Shown: positions 51,660 through 60,075 of the stretch, one piece after another | How positions within the stretch are numbered: the first letter of the stretch is position 1 | How the letters are laid out: each line of letters begins with the position of its first letter | Assembly (NCBI GenBank): GCA_016712535.1 | Contig: JADJQW010000003.1 | Coordinates: forward strand, 198,501 to 262,500 | Direction: 5' to 3' | DNA from: Flavobacteriales bacterium | Lineage (GTDB): Bacteria > Bacteroidota > Bacteroidia > Flavobacteriales_F > PHOS-HE28 | Length of the DNA: 64,000 bases | Notes under the pieces: generated by a model | The model's input: only the letters and a program-made list of their open reading frames with translations | Databases searched by the model: none | What the model was told of the DNA's origin: nothing | Program-made: the position numbers and the translations under genes

Positions 51660-53279
51660 TCAGCGCTTCTCGATCTCCAGTACGATGGCCAGCGCGTTCG
51701 AACTTGCATCCGCCTTGGCACCGATCGTTTCCCCATCGGCATAAGCCGGCTGGTCCGCGCTGAGCAGTTCACTGGCGAGCACATCAACAAGCCGTGCATC
51801 AAGGCCGCTGGCGCCGTTCTCATTCATGCGCTTGGTGATCGCCGGGTAATCGAACGGCTGGTTGCTCACTAAAATCGCCATGACGTCCATGCTGCCCGCC
51901 TCATCGGCGGTGAGGCTATGGTCCTTGGGGAACTGGCGCATGCCGGTGGTGCCGCAATAAGGGCTGTGCTTGGGCGTATAGGGGAAGAGCGTGTAGGTGC
52001 TGCCGTCGGTCTCTTCGCCGAAGAGGTAGGTGTAGCACTCCTGGTTGTTGGTCACTTCGATCTTGAATCGAGTGCCCTTCGGGATAGGTGAGCTGGTGCG
52101 GAAAACGCGCCCGCCACGATGCTCCAGCGCGATGTATGCACCGGTGGCGATCCCTTCGTCATTCACAACGGCCAGACCGAAGCGGATGTCGAATCGGTCA
52201 GGCTTCGCCTCCGCGCTCTCGCCCATGGGATAGACCGCAAAGGCCTCTTTGGTGAAGTAGTCGAAGGCATCGTAGGGCACCCACGCGATGCCGTTCTTGC
52301 CCCATTCAGGCCCCCAGCTGTTCATGATCTGGAAGGCGCCCGGTGCGTTGGGGCCTTGCTTGAAATCGTCGTAGCCGATCACGCACATGGCATGGCCGCC
52401 GAAGCCCTGCATGCGCGTGTCCTGCTGCGTGGGTTGCCACAGGTCGCGGCCCTCCATGCCTTGCATGAAACTGCCGCCCACCATCATGCCGATCACGATG
52501 GGAGAGCCCTGGGCGAGGTACTGCTTCATGGCCAGCAGGTCCACGCCGCTCTGCGGATCCGCGCTGCGGCTGAGGCGCTGGGAGCCCTTGATCCGGTAGC
52601 GAGCGGCTTGCTGCTCCAGCCCTTGGTCCGGCCGCTCGTTGCAGCTCTGATCCGTGTAAGCGAAGGCGCTGTAAGGCACGGCGCCGCGCTTCAGCATATC
52701 GTCCATGGCGCGGTTGAGATAGCTGCCCTGGCAATCGCTGTTCTCGATCTTGATGCGGTTGTACATGAAGCTCGGGCTGAAGGCTGATGCCTTGCTCGGC
52801 GCCGCTTCCGTAGCCTGATTGTGGATGATGCTGCGCGCGGCGTAGGCACTGGCCCATGCCACACAGCTCCCTTGCTGCCCTTGGTTCAGGCGCGGCGGTG
52901 CGAAGCGCTCGAGCGAGACGCGCTCCGGCAGCGGGTTCTTCACATTGTCCGCGAGCGGCTCATGCACTTCCGCCTTGTCGTACTCGGCGGGATCGAGCGT
53001 GGCGCCGCGCGTGAGCTGGGAGAGCAGGTCGCCGCTGCCTTGCTGCTGCATCATTCCGCCGCAGCCATCGAGGCCGCCCACGAGCCAGAGTATCCCCATG
53101 ATCACCGCGCCGATGAGAAGCAGCTTGGGGTTGCGGAAAAGCAAGGGCAGCAGGGCGCCGATCAATCCGCCGCCGATCCCGCCAGTTCCACCGCCACCGC
53201 CCCTGCGAGGGCCGTAACTGGGTATGTTGCTGCGCGAGTTGCCGCCGCTGGGACGGTCGGGGGTCATGCGGATGGGCAT
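51660..53279 (-). CDS. Membrane-tethered papain-like (C1) peptidase with DUF4384 domain
   Basis: The 539-residue protein has a Gly-rich cytoplasmic start (about 20-40: GPRRGGGGGTGGIGGG), one membrane helix (about 51-70), then a C1 protease domain. The catalytic set is Q133-x5-C139 (NQGQQGSCVAWASAY), H296 (GGHAMCVIGYDD) and N320 (MNSWGPEWG). The region from about 375 on is a DUF4384-type beta domain (FRTSSPIPKGTRFKIEV, QECYTYLFGEETDG, TLFPY). No propeptide is obvious. Its closest neighbours are the two-component genes downstream in the same orientation. The start is uncertain: ATG at 53279 was chosen, with 53267 possible. Confidence 0.87.
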   Translation of the reverse strand: MPIRMTPDRPSGGNSRSNIPSYGPRRGGGGGTGGIGGGLIGALLPLLFRNPKLLLIGAVIMGILWLVGGLDGCGGMMQQQGSGDLLSQLTRGATLDPAEYDKAEVHEPLADNVKNPLPERVSLERFAPPRLNQGQQGSCVAWASAYAARSIIHNQATEAAPSKASAFSPSFMYNRIKIENSDCQGSYLNRAMDDMLKRGAVPYSAFAYTDQSCNERPDQGLEQQAARYRIKGSQRLSRSADPQSGVDLLAMKQYLAQGSPIVIGMMVGGSFMQGMEGRDLWQPTQQDTRMQGFGGHAMCVIGYDDFKQGPNAPGAFQIMNSWGPEWGKNGIAWVPYDAFDYFTKEAFAVYPMGESAEAKPDRFDIRFGLAVVNDEGIATGAYIALEHRGGRVFRTSSPIPKGTRFKIEVTNNQECYTYLFGEETDGSTYTLFPYTPKHSPYCGTTGMRQFPKDHSLTADEAGSMDVMAILVSNQPFDYPAITKRMNENGASGLDARLVDVLASELLSADQPAYADGETIGAKADASSNALAIVLEIEKR

Positions 53280-53303
53280 GGGGGGCAAGGGCGTTTGATC
53301 CGC

Positions 53304-53311
53304 CGAAAGTA
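53304..53311 (-). promoter_or_regulatory. Putative -7 box of the C1 peptidase gene
   Basis: The minus strand reads TACTTTCG, 24 bases before the ATG at 53279. Confidence 0.45.
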
Positions 53312-53328
53312 GCCGGGCGATGCGCATC

Positions 53329-53336
53329 TACTTTTA
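53329..53336 (+). promoter_or_regulatory. Putative -7 box of bshC
   Basis: TACTTTTA (seven of eight matches to TAnnTTTG) lies five bases before the bshC ATG. The 62-bp divergent spacer holds both boxes. Confidence 0.45.
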
Positions 53337-53341
53337 CCGCG

Positions 53342-54928
53342 ATGACGATCCATCGACTGCCCTATGCAGCCACGCAACGCTTCGCGCCACTCGTGCTGGA
53401 TCACGCGGCAGGTGATGGATTCCTTCGCGCTTTCCAGGAGTTCCCTGCCACGCGCGAGGGCCTTTCGGCCGCGGCGAAGGCCCGTCGCTTCGATCCCGCT
53501 GCGCGTTCGGCGCTCGTGGCCGCGCTGCGCAAGCAGTACGCGGGCATCGACATCAGCGGCCTGGTCTCCACGAATATCGACCGGCTCGCGCAAGCGGATA
53601 CCCTCACCATCACCACCGGCCATCAACTCTGCCTCTTCCTCGGTCCGCTCTATGTCCCATTCAAACTGCTGAACGCGATTCGCCTTGCCCAAGAGGCGGA
53701 ATCAATGCTAGGCAGGGCGGTCGTGCCCATCTTCTGGATGGCGAGCGAGGATCACGACCGTGCGGAGATCGATCATGCCTGGTTCGGAGAGCGGAAGCTG
53801 CACTGGCCGGGGCCTGCGCACGGCGCTGTCGGCCGGTTGGAATTGAAGGGCATCGGGCCTGTTGTGGATGAAGCCTGCTTGTTGCTGGGCTCAGGTCCTG
53901 AAGCCGGTTCGTTGTGCGAGTTGCTGCGCACCTGTTACCGCGAAGGCCGCACCTTGACCGAAGCGACGAGGCGCTTCGCGCATGCGCTCTTCGGCCGTTT
54001 CGGGCTGGTGATCATCGATGGCGATGACCGTGCGCTCAAGCAGCTCTTCGTGCCGGTGATGCGGGAAGAGATCCTGAACGGGATCGCCAAGCGCTCGGTG
54101 GACTACGCTGACGCGCAACTGAAGGAGCGCTATGCGCCGCAGGCCCATGCACGGGACATCAACCTTTTCCATCTCCGGCCGGGCCATCGTTCGCGGATCG
54201 AAGCAGCTGCCGATGCTTTCCAGGTGCTCGATGGAGGACCGCGCTTCACCGCGGAAGAGCTCATGCTCGACCTTGAGCTCCGCCCGCAGGACTACTCGCC
54301 CAATGTGCTGTTGCGGCCTGTTTATCAGGAGACCGTGCTCCCGAACATCGCATATATCGGTGGTGGCGGTGAGGTAGCGTATTGGATGCAATTGAAATGG
54401 CTCTTCCACGCCGTGCGCGTGCCCATGCCGGCCGTGCTGCTGCGCACGAGTGCCGCTTTGCTCTCCGCGAAAGCGGATCGGCTCAGGGCTGATCTCGAAC
54501 TCGATCTCGGCGGATTGTTCCAGCCGGACCATGAGTTGCGCACGGCCCTGGCCAGGGCAGCCGCTGGAGCGGATGCCCTGCTCACGCCAGAGGCCGCTTC
54601 GCTCCAATTGATCGCCGATGCCATGCATCGCAAGGCGATGCAGGCGGATCCAACGCTCAGGAAGAGCGCTGGATCCGCGCATGTGCGCATGCAACGGGCG
54701 CTTGAGGGGTTGCAGGCCAGGATCGACCGTGCGCTCAGGCGCAAGGAGGCGATTCAGCTGCAGCGGCTCGATCGCATCCTAGCGGAGCTCTTCCCCGCAG
54801 GCGCATTGCAGGAGCGCCGGTTGAGCGCGCTGCCGTTCATCGCGCAGCGCGGCCCTGTTGTTCTGGATGAGTGGATGAATGCCCTCGACCCGCTCGATCC
54901 GCGCTTCACGGTGCTGGTTGAAGGGTGA
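53342..54928 (+). CDS. bshC: Bacillithiol biosynthesis cysteine-adding enzyme
   Basis: BshC joins cysteine to GlcN-malate, the last step to bacillithiol, the low-molecular-weight thiol of Firmicutes and many Bacteroidota. The nucleotide-binding core shows TITTGHQLCLFLGPLYVPFKL, IFWMASEDHDRAEIDHAWF (the aspartyl/His stretch) and LLGSGP; the C-terminal coiled coil (LERM-like region RALEGLQARIDRALRRKE) dimerises the enzyme. Length 528 is normal. The end overlaps the convergent SanA-like gene by 23 bp. Other bsh genes are not in the window. Confidence 0.93.
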   Translation: MTIHRLPYAATQRFAPLVLDHAAGDGFLRAFQEFPATREGLSAAAKARRFDPAARSALVAALRKQYAGIDISGLVSTNIDRLAQADTLTITTGHQLCLFLGPLYVPFKLLNAIRLAQEAESMLGRAVVPIFWMASEDHDRAEIDHAWFGERKLHWPGPAHGAVGRLELKGIGPVVDEACLLLGSGPEAGSLCELLRTCYREGRTLTEATRRFAHALFGRFGLVIIDGDDRALKQLFVPVMREEILNGIAKRSVDYADAQLKERYAPQAHARDINLFHLRPGHRSRIEAAADAFQVLDGGPRFTAEELMLDLELRPQDYSPNVLLRPVYQETVLPNIAYIGGGGEVAYWMQLKWLFHAVRVPMPAVLLRTSAALLSAKADRLRADLELDLGGLFQPDHELRTALARAAAGADALLTPEAASLQLIADAMHRKAMQADPTLRKSAGSAHVRMQRALEGLQARIDRALRRKEAIQLQRLDRILAELFPAGALQERRLSALPFIAQRGPVVLDEWMNALDPLDPRFTVLVEG

Positions 54929-55667
54929 AGGTCGAGTCGTTCGCCCGAACAGCTGCTGAATCACTGTTCATCGGCTGTTCCAAAGGCACCGGATCTCCAA
55001 GATAGCGCGGACCGGTCCCGGCCATCAGGTCGATGAAGACCTTCACGCGGGCAAGACGCTCCCTGATCCAAACGCGCACGCCGCGCGGCGTGCCCGGGTC
55101 TTTGGCGTTGTAGCCCACGGCCTCAATGCCCATGCGCCTGGCGAGATAGACCGCGCGTTCGTTATGGAAGCGCTGGCTGATCACGGTGAAGCGCTGCTGA
55201 CCGAAGACCTCTCTCGCGCGAACCACCGAATCGAGGGTGCGGAATCCGGCGAAGTCGAGCACGATGCGGGAGCTATCGATGCCGGCGGCCATCAAGGCGC
55301 GACGCATCTCGCGCGGCTCGTTGTAGCTGAGCGTGCCGTTGTCGCCGCTCACGAGCAGGTAGCGCACCTTGCCCGCGCGGAAGAGATCGGCTGCTGCGGT
55401 GATGCGGTGGTTGAAATAGGGATTGCCGCCGCCTCCGCGCCCGCGGTGCGTGGTGCCCAGCACGAGGCCCACCTCGTTCAAGGGAACGTGATCAACGGAA
55501 TCGAACAGATGCCCTCGGGCTTCGCCGCGCACCACGCGGTCGCATACCGCAAGGAGCGCAACGCCCAGGCCGATGATCACGAGGATGGTGAACGGCCAGC
55601 GACGCGGAATCCTTGCTCGGCGGAACGGCATGTGGGTCCAACGCTCCAGGCGCAGCACGGATTGCAT
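54906..55667 (-). CDS. SanA/YdcF-like DUF218 membrane protein
   Basis: The protein (253 residues) has a basic start, one membrane helix (about 23-45, WPFTILVIIGLGVALLAV), then the DUF218 fold: EVGLVLGTTHRG, NHRITAAADLFRAGKVRYLLVSG, PREMRRALMAAGID, VISQRFHNERAVYLARRMG. SanA-type proteins affect envelope permeability and vancomycin sensitivity in E. coli by an unknown mechanism. I used the ATG at 55667, whose A follows the purB TGA (TGATG); the ATG at 55631 is the main alternative and begins MPFRRARIPRRWP. Confidence 0.87.
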   Translation of the reverse strand: MQSVLRLERWTHMPFRRARIPRRWPFTILVIIGLGVALLAVCDRVVRGEARGHLFDSVDHVPLNEVGLVLGTTHRGRGGGGNPYFNHRITAAADLFRAGKVRYLLVSGDNGTLSYNEPREMRRALMAAGIDSSRIVLDFAGFRTLDSVVRAREVFGQQRFTVISQRFHNERAVYLARRMGIEAVGYNAKDPGTPRGVRVWIRERLARVKVFIDLMAGTGPRYLGDPVPLEQPMNSDSAAVRANDSTFTLQPAP

Positions 55668-57034
55668 CACGGCATCACACGGCCCAGCAAGTCGATGCCG
55701 GTGTAGTTGCGGGGAGTGAGCGCGCGCAGTCGCGCCTTCACGTCTTCTGCCGCATCGAGGCCGTCAATGAAGGCGCGCATGTCCGCTGCGGTGACCCGCT
55801 CCTTGCCCCGAGTGAGTTCCTTTAGGCGCTCGTAGGGTTGGGGGTAGCCGGCTCGCCGCAGGATGGTCTGCACGCCTTCGGCGATGACCGGCCATTGGGC
55901 ATCGAGGTCGCGCGCGATGGCTTCTTCGTTCAGGAGCAGTTTGCCGAGTCCCTTGCGGATGCTGTCGATGGCGAGCATGGTATGGGCCATGGGCACACCG
56001 ATGTTCCGTGTCACCGTGCTATCGGTAAGGTCTCGCTGCAGGCGGCTGATGGGCAGCTTCTCACTGAGGTGCCCGAAGAGCGCATTGGCCAGGCCTAGGT
56101 TCCCTTCAGCATTCTCGAAGTCGATGGGATTCACCTTGTGCGGCATGGCGCTGCTTCCGATCTCCCCTGCCTTCGTGCGCTGACGGAAGTAATCGAGGCT
56201 CACGTACTGCCACACGTCGCGGCAGAGGTCCGTAAGGATGGTGTTCACGCGGCGCATCGCGTCGAAGAGCGCTGCGAGGTGGTCGTAGTGCTCGATCTGC
56301 GTGGTGAACTGCTGGCGCTTCAGGCTCAACCGCTTCTCCAGGAATTCATCGGCGCGCGCCACCCAATCGATCTCCGGATAGGCTGCGTGATGCGCGTTGA
56401 AGTTGCCGGTGGCGCCACCGAATTTCCCGCTGAAGGGGACATCGTTCAACAAGCGCAGCTGATGATCGATGCGCTCCACGAAGACTTGCAGCTCTTTTCC
56501 CAGCCGGGTCGGGGATGCAGGCTGGCCATGGGTGCGTGCGAGCATGGGCACCTGCGACCATTCGAGCGCGAGGCCATGCAGCGCATCGCGCACAGCGGTG
56601 ATCGCCGGCAGGTATCCCTGCCGGAGGAAGTCCATCAGCATCATCGGCAGGGCCGTGTTGTTGATGTCCTGGCTGGTGAGGGCGAAGTGAACGAACTCCT
56701 TCTGTGCGCCGAGGCCGGCTTCGTCGATCCGTTCCTTCAGGAAGTACTCCACTGCTTTCACATCGTGGTTGGTCACCTTCTCGATGTCCTTGATGCGCTG
56801 GGCATCGCTGGTGCTCAGGTTGGCCACGCGCTCCTGCACGGGCTTCAATTTGGCGAGTGAGGTGCCTGCCAATTCGGGCAAGGGAAGCTCGCACAGGAAG
56901 GCGAAGTACTCGAGTTCGACGCGCAATCGGTAGCGCATCAGGGCTTGCTCGCTGAACCATTGCGCCAGTTGGCGGGTGCGGTCGCGGTAGCGGCCATCGA
57001 TGGGGGAGATGGCGGTGAGAGGGTCCAGTTCCAT
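55667..57034 (-). CDS. purB: Adenylosuccinate lyase
   Basis: This fumarase-superfamily enzyme releases fumarate from SAICAR and adenylosuccinate in purine synthesis. The signature GSSAMPHKVNP is at residues 293-303 with the catalytic Ser in the flexible loop. H169 in RTHGQPASPT is the likely acid, and TSQDINNT is at 120-127. At 455 residues it is the long E. coli-type form. The start has the TACCTTCG box 11 bases upstream. Confidence 0.95.
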   Translation of the reverse strand: MELDPLTAISPIDGRYRDRTRQLAQWFSEQALMRYRLRVELEYFAFLCELPLPELAGTSLAKLKPVQERVANLSTSDAQRIKDIEKVTNHDVKAVEYFLKERIDEAGLGAQKEFVHFALTSQDINNTALPMMLMDFLRQGYLPAITAVRDALHGLALEWSQVPMLARTHGQPASPTRLGKELQVFVERIDHQLRLLNDVPFSGKFGGATGNFNAHHAAYPEIDWVARADEFLEKRLSLKRQQFTTQIEHYDHLAALFDAMRRVNTILTDLCRDVWQYVSLDYFRQRTKAGEIGSSAMPHKVNPIDFENAEGNLGLANALFGHLSEKLPISRLQRDLTDSTVTRNIGVPMAHTMLAIDSIRKGLGKLLLNEEAIARDLDAQWPVIAEGVQTILRRAGYPQPYERLKELTRGKERVTAADMRAFIDGLDAAEDVKARLRALTPRNYTGIDLLGRVMP

Positions 57035-57045
57035 GGAAAAGGTCC

Positions 57046-57053
57046 CGAAGGTA
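57046..57053 (-). promoter_or_regulatory. Putative -7 box of purB
   Basis: The minus strand reads TACCTTCG (TAnnTTCG), 11 bases before the purB ATG. Confidence 0.45.
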
Positions 57054-57071
57054 GCGCCGGTGCTCAGCCGC

Positions 57072-58364
57072 TCAGGTCTTCTGCTTGCGCTTTCGCGCCG
57101 CAGGGAAGAGGATGTTGTTCAGGATGAGCCGATAGCCCGAGGAGTTCGGGTGCAGGCTCAGGTCGGTGGGCGGGTCGCCGACCATGTGCTGATAATCCTC
57201 CGGGTCATGGCCTCCGTAATACGTCCATTGCCCCAACGCGAATTCACCGTGGATGTACTTCACGGTGCCTTGCGCCTTGTTCTCACCCATCACGGTGATG
57301 CCTGGCTTCACGAGATCCTTGCGGAAGGCCGTGGTCTGTCCCATGAAACCGCGCACCACCTGCTCATGGCTCTGGCAGAGCATGGTGGGGACGATGTCCC
57401 ACTTGGCGCTGAAGTCGAAGAGGGTGAAGAAATCGCGGGGCTGGCCGATTCGCCCGTGGATATCGGTGGCGTCTATGTCGCTGAACTCATAGATCATCGG
57501 GTCTGTGATGAGCTTGAAGTCGCGGAAGGCGAGGCTCCGATGGAAATCGATCTTGCTCTGGCAGGCGGGGTCGATGGGGTCGTGATCGAACTCTGAGGCG
57601 CATATATCGACGCCTTCCGCGGCAAGGGCGATATCGTAGCTGTCGGTGCCGGAGCACATGGTGAAGAGGTAGCCGCCTCCGGCAACGTAGTCGCGGATCT
57701 TCAGGGCCACGCCGAGCTTCATCTGGCTCACCTTCGCGAAGCCGAGCTGGGCAGCCATGGCCTCGCTCTCCTCCACTTGCGCCCGGTACCAGGGCGCGTT
57801 GCTGTAGCTGCCGTAGAACTTGCCGTACTGGCCGGTGAAGTCCTCGTGATGCAGGTGCAGCCAATCATATTTCGGCAGGACGCCAGCGATAACCTGCGGA
57901 TCGTAGATGCGCTCGTAAGGGATCTCGGCATACTTCATCACTAACGCCACAACGTCGTCCCACGGCTGAAAGCCCTCCGGAGCATACACGGCGATCTTGG
58001 GCGCCTTCTCGAGCTTCACGGCCTCCATGTTCACCTCAGGGTCGGCGATCTCATTGAGGATCGCGATGGCTTGGGCGTCGGCGATCACCTGGAAGGTGAC
58101 GCCCCGCACCTTGAGCTCTTGCTCGATCACCTGGAAATGCTCGATGAGGAAGCTGCCTCCGCGGTAGTTGAGCAGCCATTCCACCGGCACATCGCGTTGG
58201 AGGGTCCAATACGCGACACCATAGGCCTTCAAGTGGTCGCGCTGCGAGTCATCCATAGGGATGAGAAGCTTGGTGGCCAGCGCCGGAAGCGCAAGGGCCA
58301 AGGCGAGCAGGAGCGCGGTTGGCCTGCTAGAAAGGAGCGTCCTGATCGTCGTTGCCGAAATCAT
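57072..58364 (-). CDS. Conserved secreted Bacteroidota protein (often labelled asparagine synthetase B)
   Basis: The 430-residue protein has a signal peptide (to about 30, ...ALALPALA). A globular body then begins KLLIPMDDSQRDHLKAYGVAY. Conserved blocks are WLLNYRGGSFL, EKAPKIAVYAPEGFQPWDD, WLHLHHEDFTGQYGKFYG, GGGYLFTMCSGTDSYDIAL and GGHDPEDYQHMVG. Database entries in this family carry the label asparagine synthetase B, but I see none of the Asn synthetase signatures (no N-terminal Cys glutaminase, no SGG.DSS ATP motif). The SGTDSYD block and the ThuA-like glutamine-amidotransferase look of the fold suggest an unnamed activity. The start overlaps the dnaB end by 38 bp. Confidence 0.8.
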   Translation of the reverse strand: MISATTIRTLLSSRPTALLLALALALPALATKLLIPMDDSQRDHLKAYGVAYWTLQRDVPVEWLLNYRGGSFLIEHFQVIEQELKVRGVTFQVIADAQAIAILNEIADPEVNMEAVKLEKAPKIAVYAPEGFQPWDDVVALVMKYAEIPYERIYDPQVIAGVLPKYDWLHLHHEDFTGQYGKFYGSYSNAPWYRAQVEESEAMAAQLGFAKVSQMKLGVALKIRDYVAGGGYLFTMCSGTDSYDIALAAEGVDICASEFDHDPIDPACQSKIDFHRSLAFRDFKLITDPMIYEFSDIDATDIHGRIGQPRDFFTLFDFSAKWDIVPTMLCQSHEQVVRGFMGQTTAFRKDLVKPGITVMGENKAQGTVKYIHGEFALGQWTYYGGHDPEDYQHMVGDPPTDLSLHPNSSGYRLILNNILFPAARKRKQKT

Positions 58365-59871
58365 CGTTCATGCGGCTGGGCCGGGTAACGGTGCGGAATG
58401 CGCCGCCGTCCGATCCCGTGCCATCAACGGCGAAGTTACCCGGCATGGTGTCCAAGTCGGCGAACTTGGCGAGTTCAGGGATGAAGCGCAGGCGCACGGT
58501 ATCGAGCGCGCCATTGCGGTGCTTGGCCACGATCACCTCGCCGATGCCCATGGTGCTGCCGTGCTCATCCTCATAGATCTTGTAGTACTCGGGGCGGTAC
58601 AGGAAGCACACGATGTCGGCGTCCTGCTCAATGGCGCCCGATTCGCGCAGGTCGCTGAGCATGGGGCGCTTGTCGCCGCCCCGTGTTTCAACCGCCCTGC
58701 TCAGCTGCGAGAGGGCGATGATGGGGATATCAAGCTCCTTGGCGATGCTCTTGATGCTGCGGCTGATGCTGCTGATCTCCTGCTCACGGTTGCCGCCACG
58801 GTTGTCGCCCCCGCCGGTCATGAGCTGCAGGTAGTCGATGATGATGAGGTCGACATTGTGCTGGCTCTTGAGGCGGCGTGCCTTGGCGCGCAGCTCGAAG
58901 ATGTTGAGGGCAGGCGTGTCGTCGATGTAGATCGGCGCGTTGGTGAGGCGCGCGATGTGCTGGTGAAGGATGGCGAATTCCTGATCGTTCAGCTCGCCTT
59001 TGCGGAGCTTCTCGCTGCTGATGCCGGCTTCGCTGGCGATCAGACGGGTGACGAGCTGCGTGCTGCTCATCTCCAGGCTGAACACGGCCACGGCCTTCTT
59101 ATGCTCCACAGCGATGTTGCGCGCCATGCTGAGGACGAAAGCGGTTTTTCCCATGGCCGGCCTGGCCGCCACGATCACCATGTCGCTGCGCTGCCAGCCG
59201 GCGGTGAGCTTGTCGAGGTTGGTGAAACCGGTGGGCACGCCGCTCACGCCCCCGGTCTTGCTCTTGGCATTCTCAATGTTCGCGATGGCGTCCTGGATCA
59301 GGTCGCTCATCGGCTCATAGTTCCGCTTGAGGTTGCCGCTGGTGATGGCGTAGAGGTCCTGTTCGGCCTTGTCGAGCAGGTCGAAGACATCGGCGCTGTC
59401 GTCGTAGGCATCGCGCGTGGTATCGGCACTGATGCGGATGAGCTCGCGCAGGATGTGCTTCTGGCTGATGATGCGCGCGTGATACTCGACATTGGCGCTG
59501 CTGGCCACCTTGCTGGTGAGCTGGCTGATGTAGAAAGCGCCGCCCACCGCATCGAGCTCCCCGCGCTTCTTGAGCTCTTCGGTGACCGTGAGGATGTCTA
59601 TGGGCTGATCGTTCCGGAACAGTTCCAGGATCGCGTTGAAGATGCGCTTGTGCGCTTCCACATAGAAGCTCTCCGCCTGCAGGATGTCAATGGCCTCATT
59701 CACCGCGTTGCGCTCCAGCATGAGCGCGCCGAGTACGGCCTGCTCAAGCTCGGGTGCCTGTGGCGGCAGTTTGCCAGCTTCCAGCGCGGAGGCCAGCAGG
59801 GCGGAGGACGAATCGCGTCTTGGGCCACCACGCAATCGGCCTTGCGTGCGCGAAGGTGAGAGGTCGGCCAT
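58327..59871 (-). CDS. dnaB: Replicative DNA helicase
   Basis: This hexameric helicase unwinds DNA ahead of the replisome. The N-terminal helical domain (about 40-165) begins APELEQAVLGALMLER. The RecA-like domain follows, with Walker A ARPAMGKT at 236-243, the Walker B aspartate in DLIIIDYLQLM and the arginine finger region near KEL...SQLSRAVETR. At 514 residues it is a full DnaB with no intein. The Asp/Gly-rich acidic C-terminus is common in this phylum. A perfect promoter box lies 73 bp upstream. Confidence 0.95.
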   Translation of the reverse strand: MADLSPSRTQGRLRGGPRRDSSSALLASALEAGKLPPQAPELEQAVLGALMLERNAVNEAIDILQAESFYVEAHKRIFNAILELFRNDQPIDILTVTEELKKRGELDAVGGAFYISQLTSKVASSANVEYHARIISQKHILRELIRISADTTRDAYDDSADVFDLLDKAEQDLYAITSGNLKRNYEPMSDLIQDAIANIENAKSKTGGVSGVPTGFTNLDKLTAGWQRSDMVIVAARPAMGKTAFVLSMARNIAVEHKKAVAVFSLEMSSTQLVTRLIASEAGISSEKLRKGELNDQEFAILHQHIARLTNAPIYIDDTPALNIFELRAKARRLKSQHNVDLIIIDYLQLMTGGGDNRGGNREQEISSISRSIKSIAKELDIPIIALSQLSRAVETRGGDKRPMLSDLRESGAIEQDADIVCFLYRPEYYKIYEDEHGSTMGIGEVIVAKHRNGALDTVRLRFIPELAKFADLDTMPGNFAVDGTGSDGGAFRTVTRPSRMNDDFGNDDQDAPF

Positions 59872-59944
59872 GGTCCTGTATGTTGACGCTTGGGAGAGGA
59901 GCCGCGCCGTCGAGGTCGCGTCCCACGCCTGGGCGGAAGGGCGT

Positions 59945-59952
59945 CAAAAGTA
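59945..59952 (-). promoter_or_regulatory. -7 box of dnaB
   Basis: The minus strand reads TACTTTTG, a perfect TAnnTTTG match, 73 bases before the ATG, so this gene would have a real leader of some 65 bases. The 204-bp gap up to 60075 shows nothing else but the box of the next gene. Confidence 0.55.
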
Positions 59953-60075
59953 GCCGCGGTGACCACCCTTGGCGGGTGAAGTATCAACACTGATCCGCCA
60001 TTGGATCAACATTCCAGGCTGTTGAGAATTTCTTTCACGCATCCGCTCCGCGCAGCCAGCCGGTATCTTGCGGGC

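Noticed and set aside
57072..58364. Asparagine synthetase function for the gene commonly given this label
   Set aside because: The protein is secreted and lacks both the glutaminase and the ATP-binding motifs of asparagine synthetases.
59872..60075. A replication origin next to dnaB
   Set aside because: No DnaA-box clusters, AT-rich unwinding element or dnaA/dnaN genes are present.
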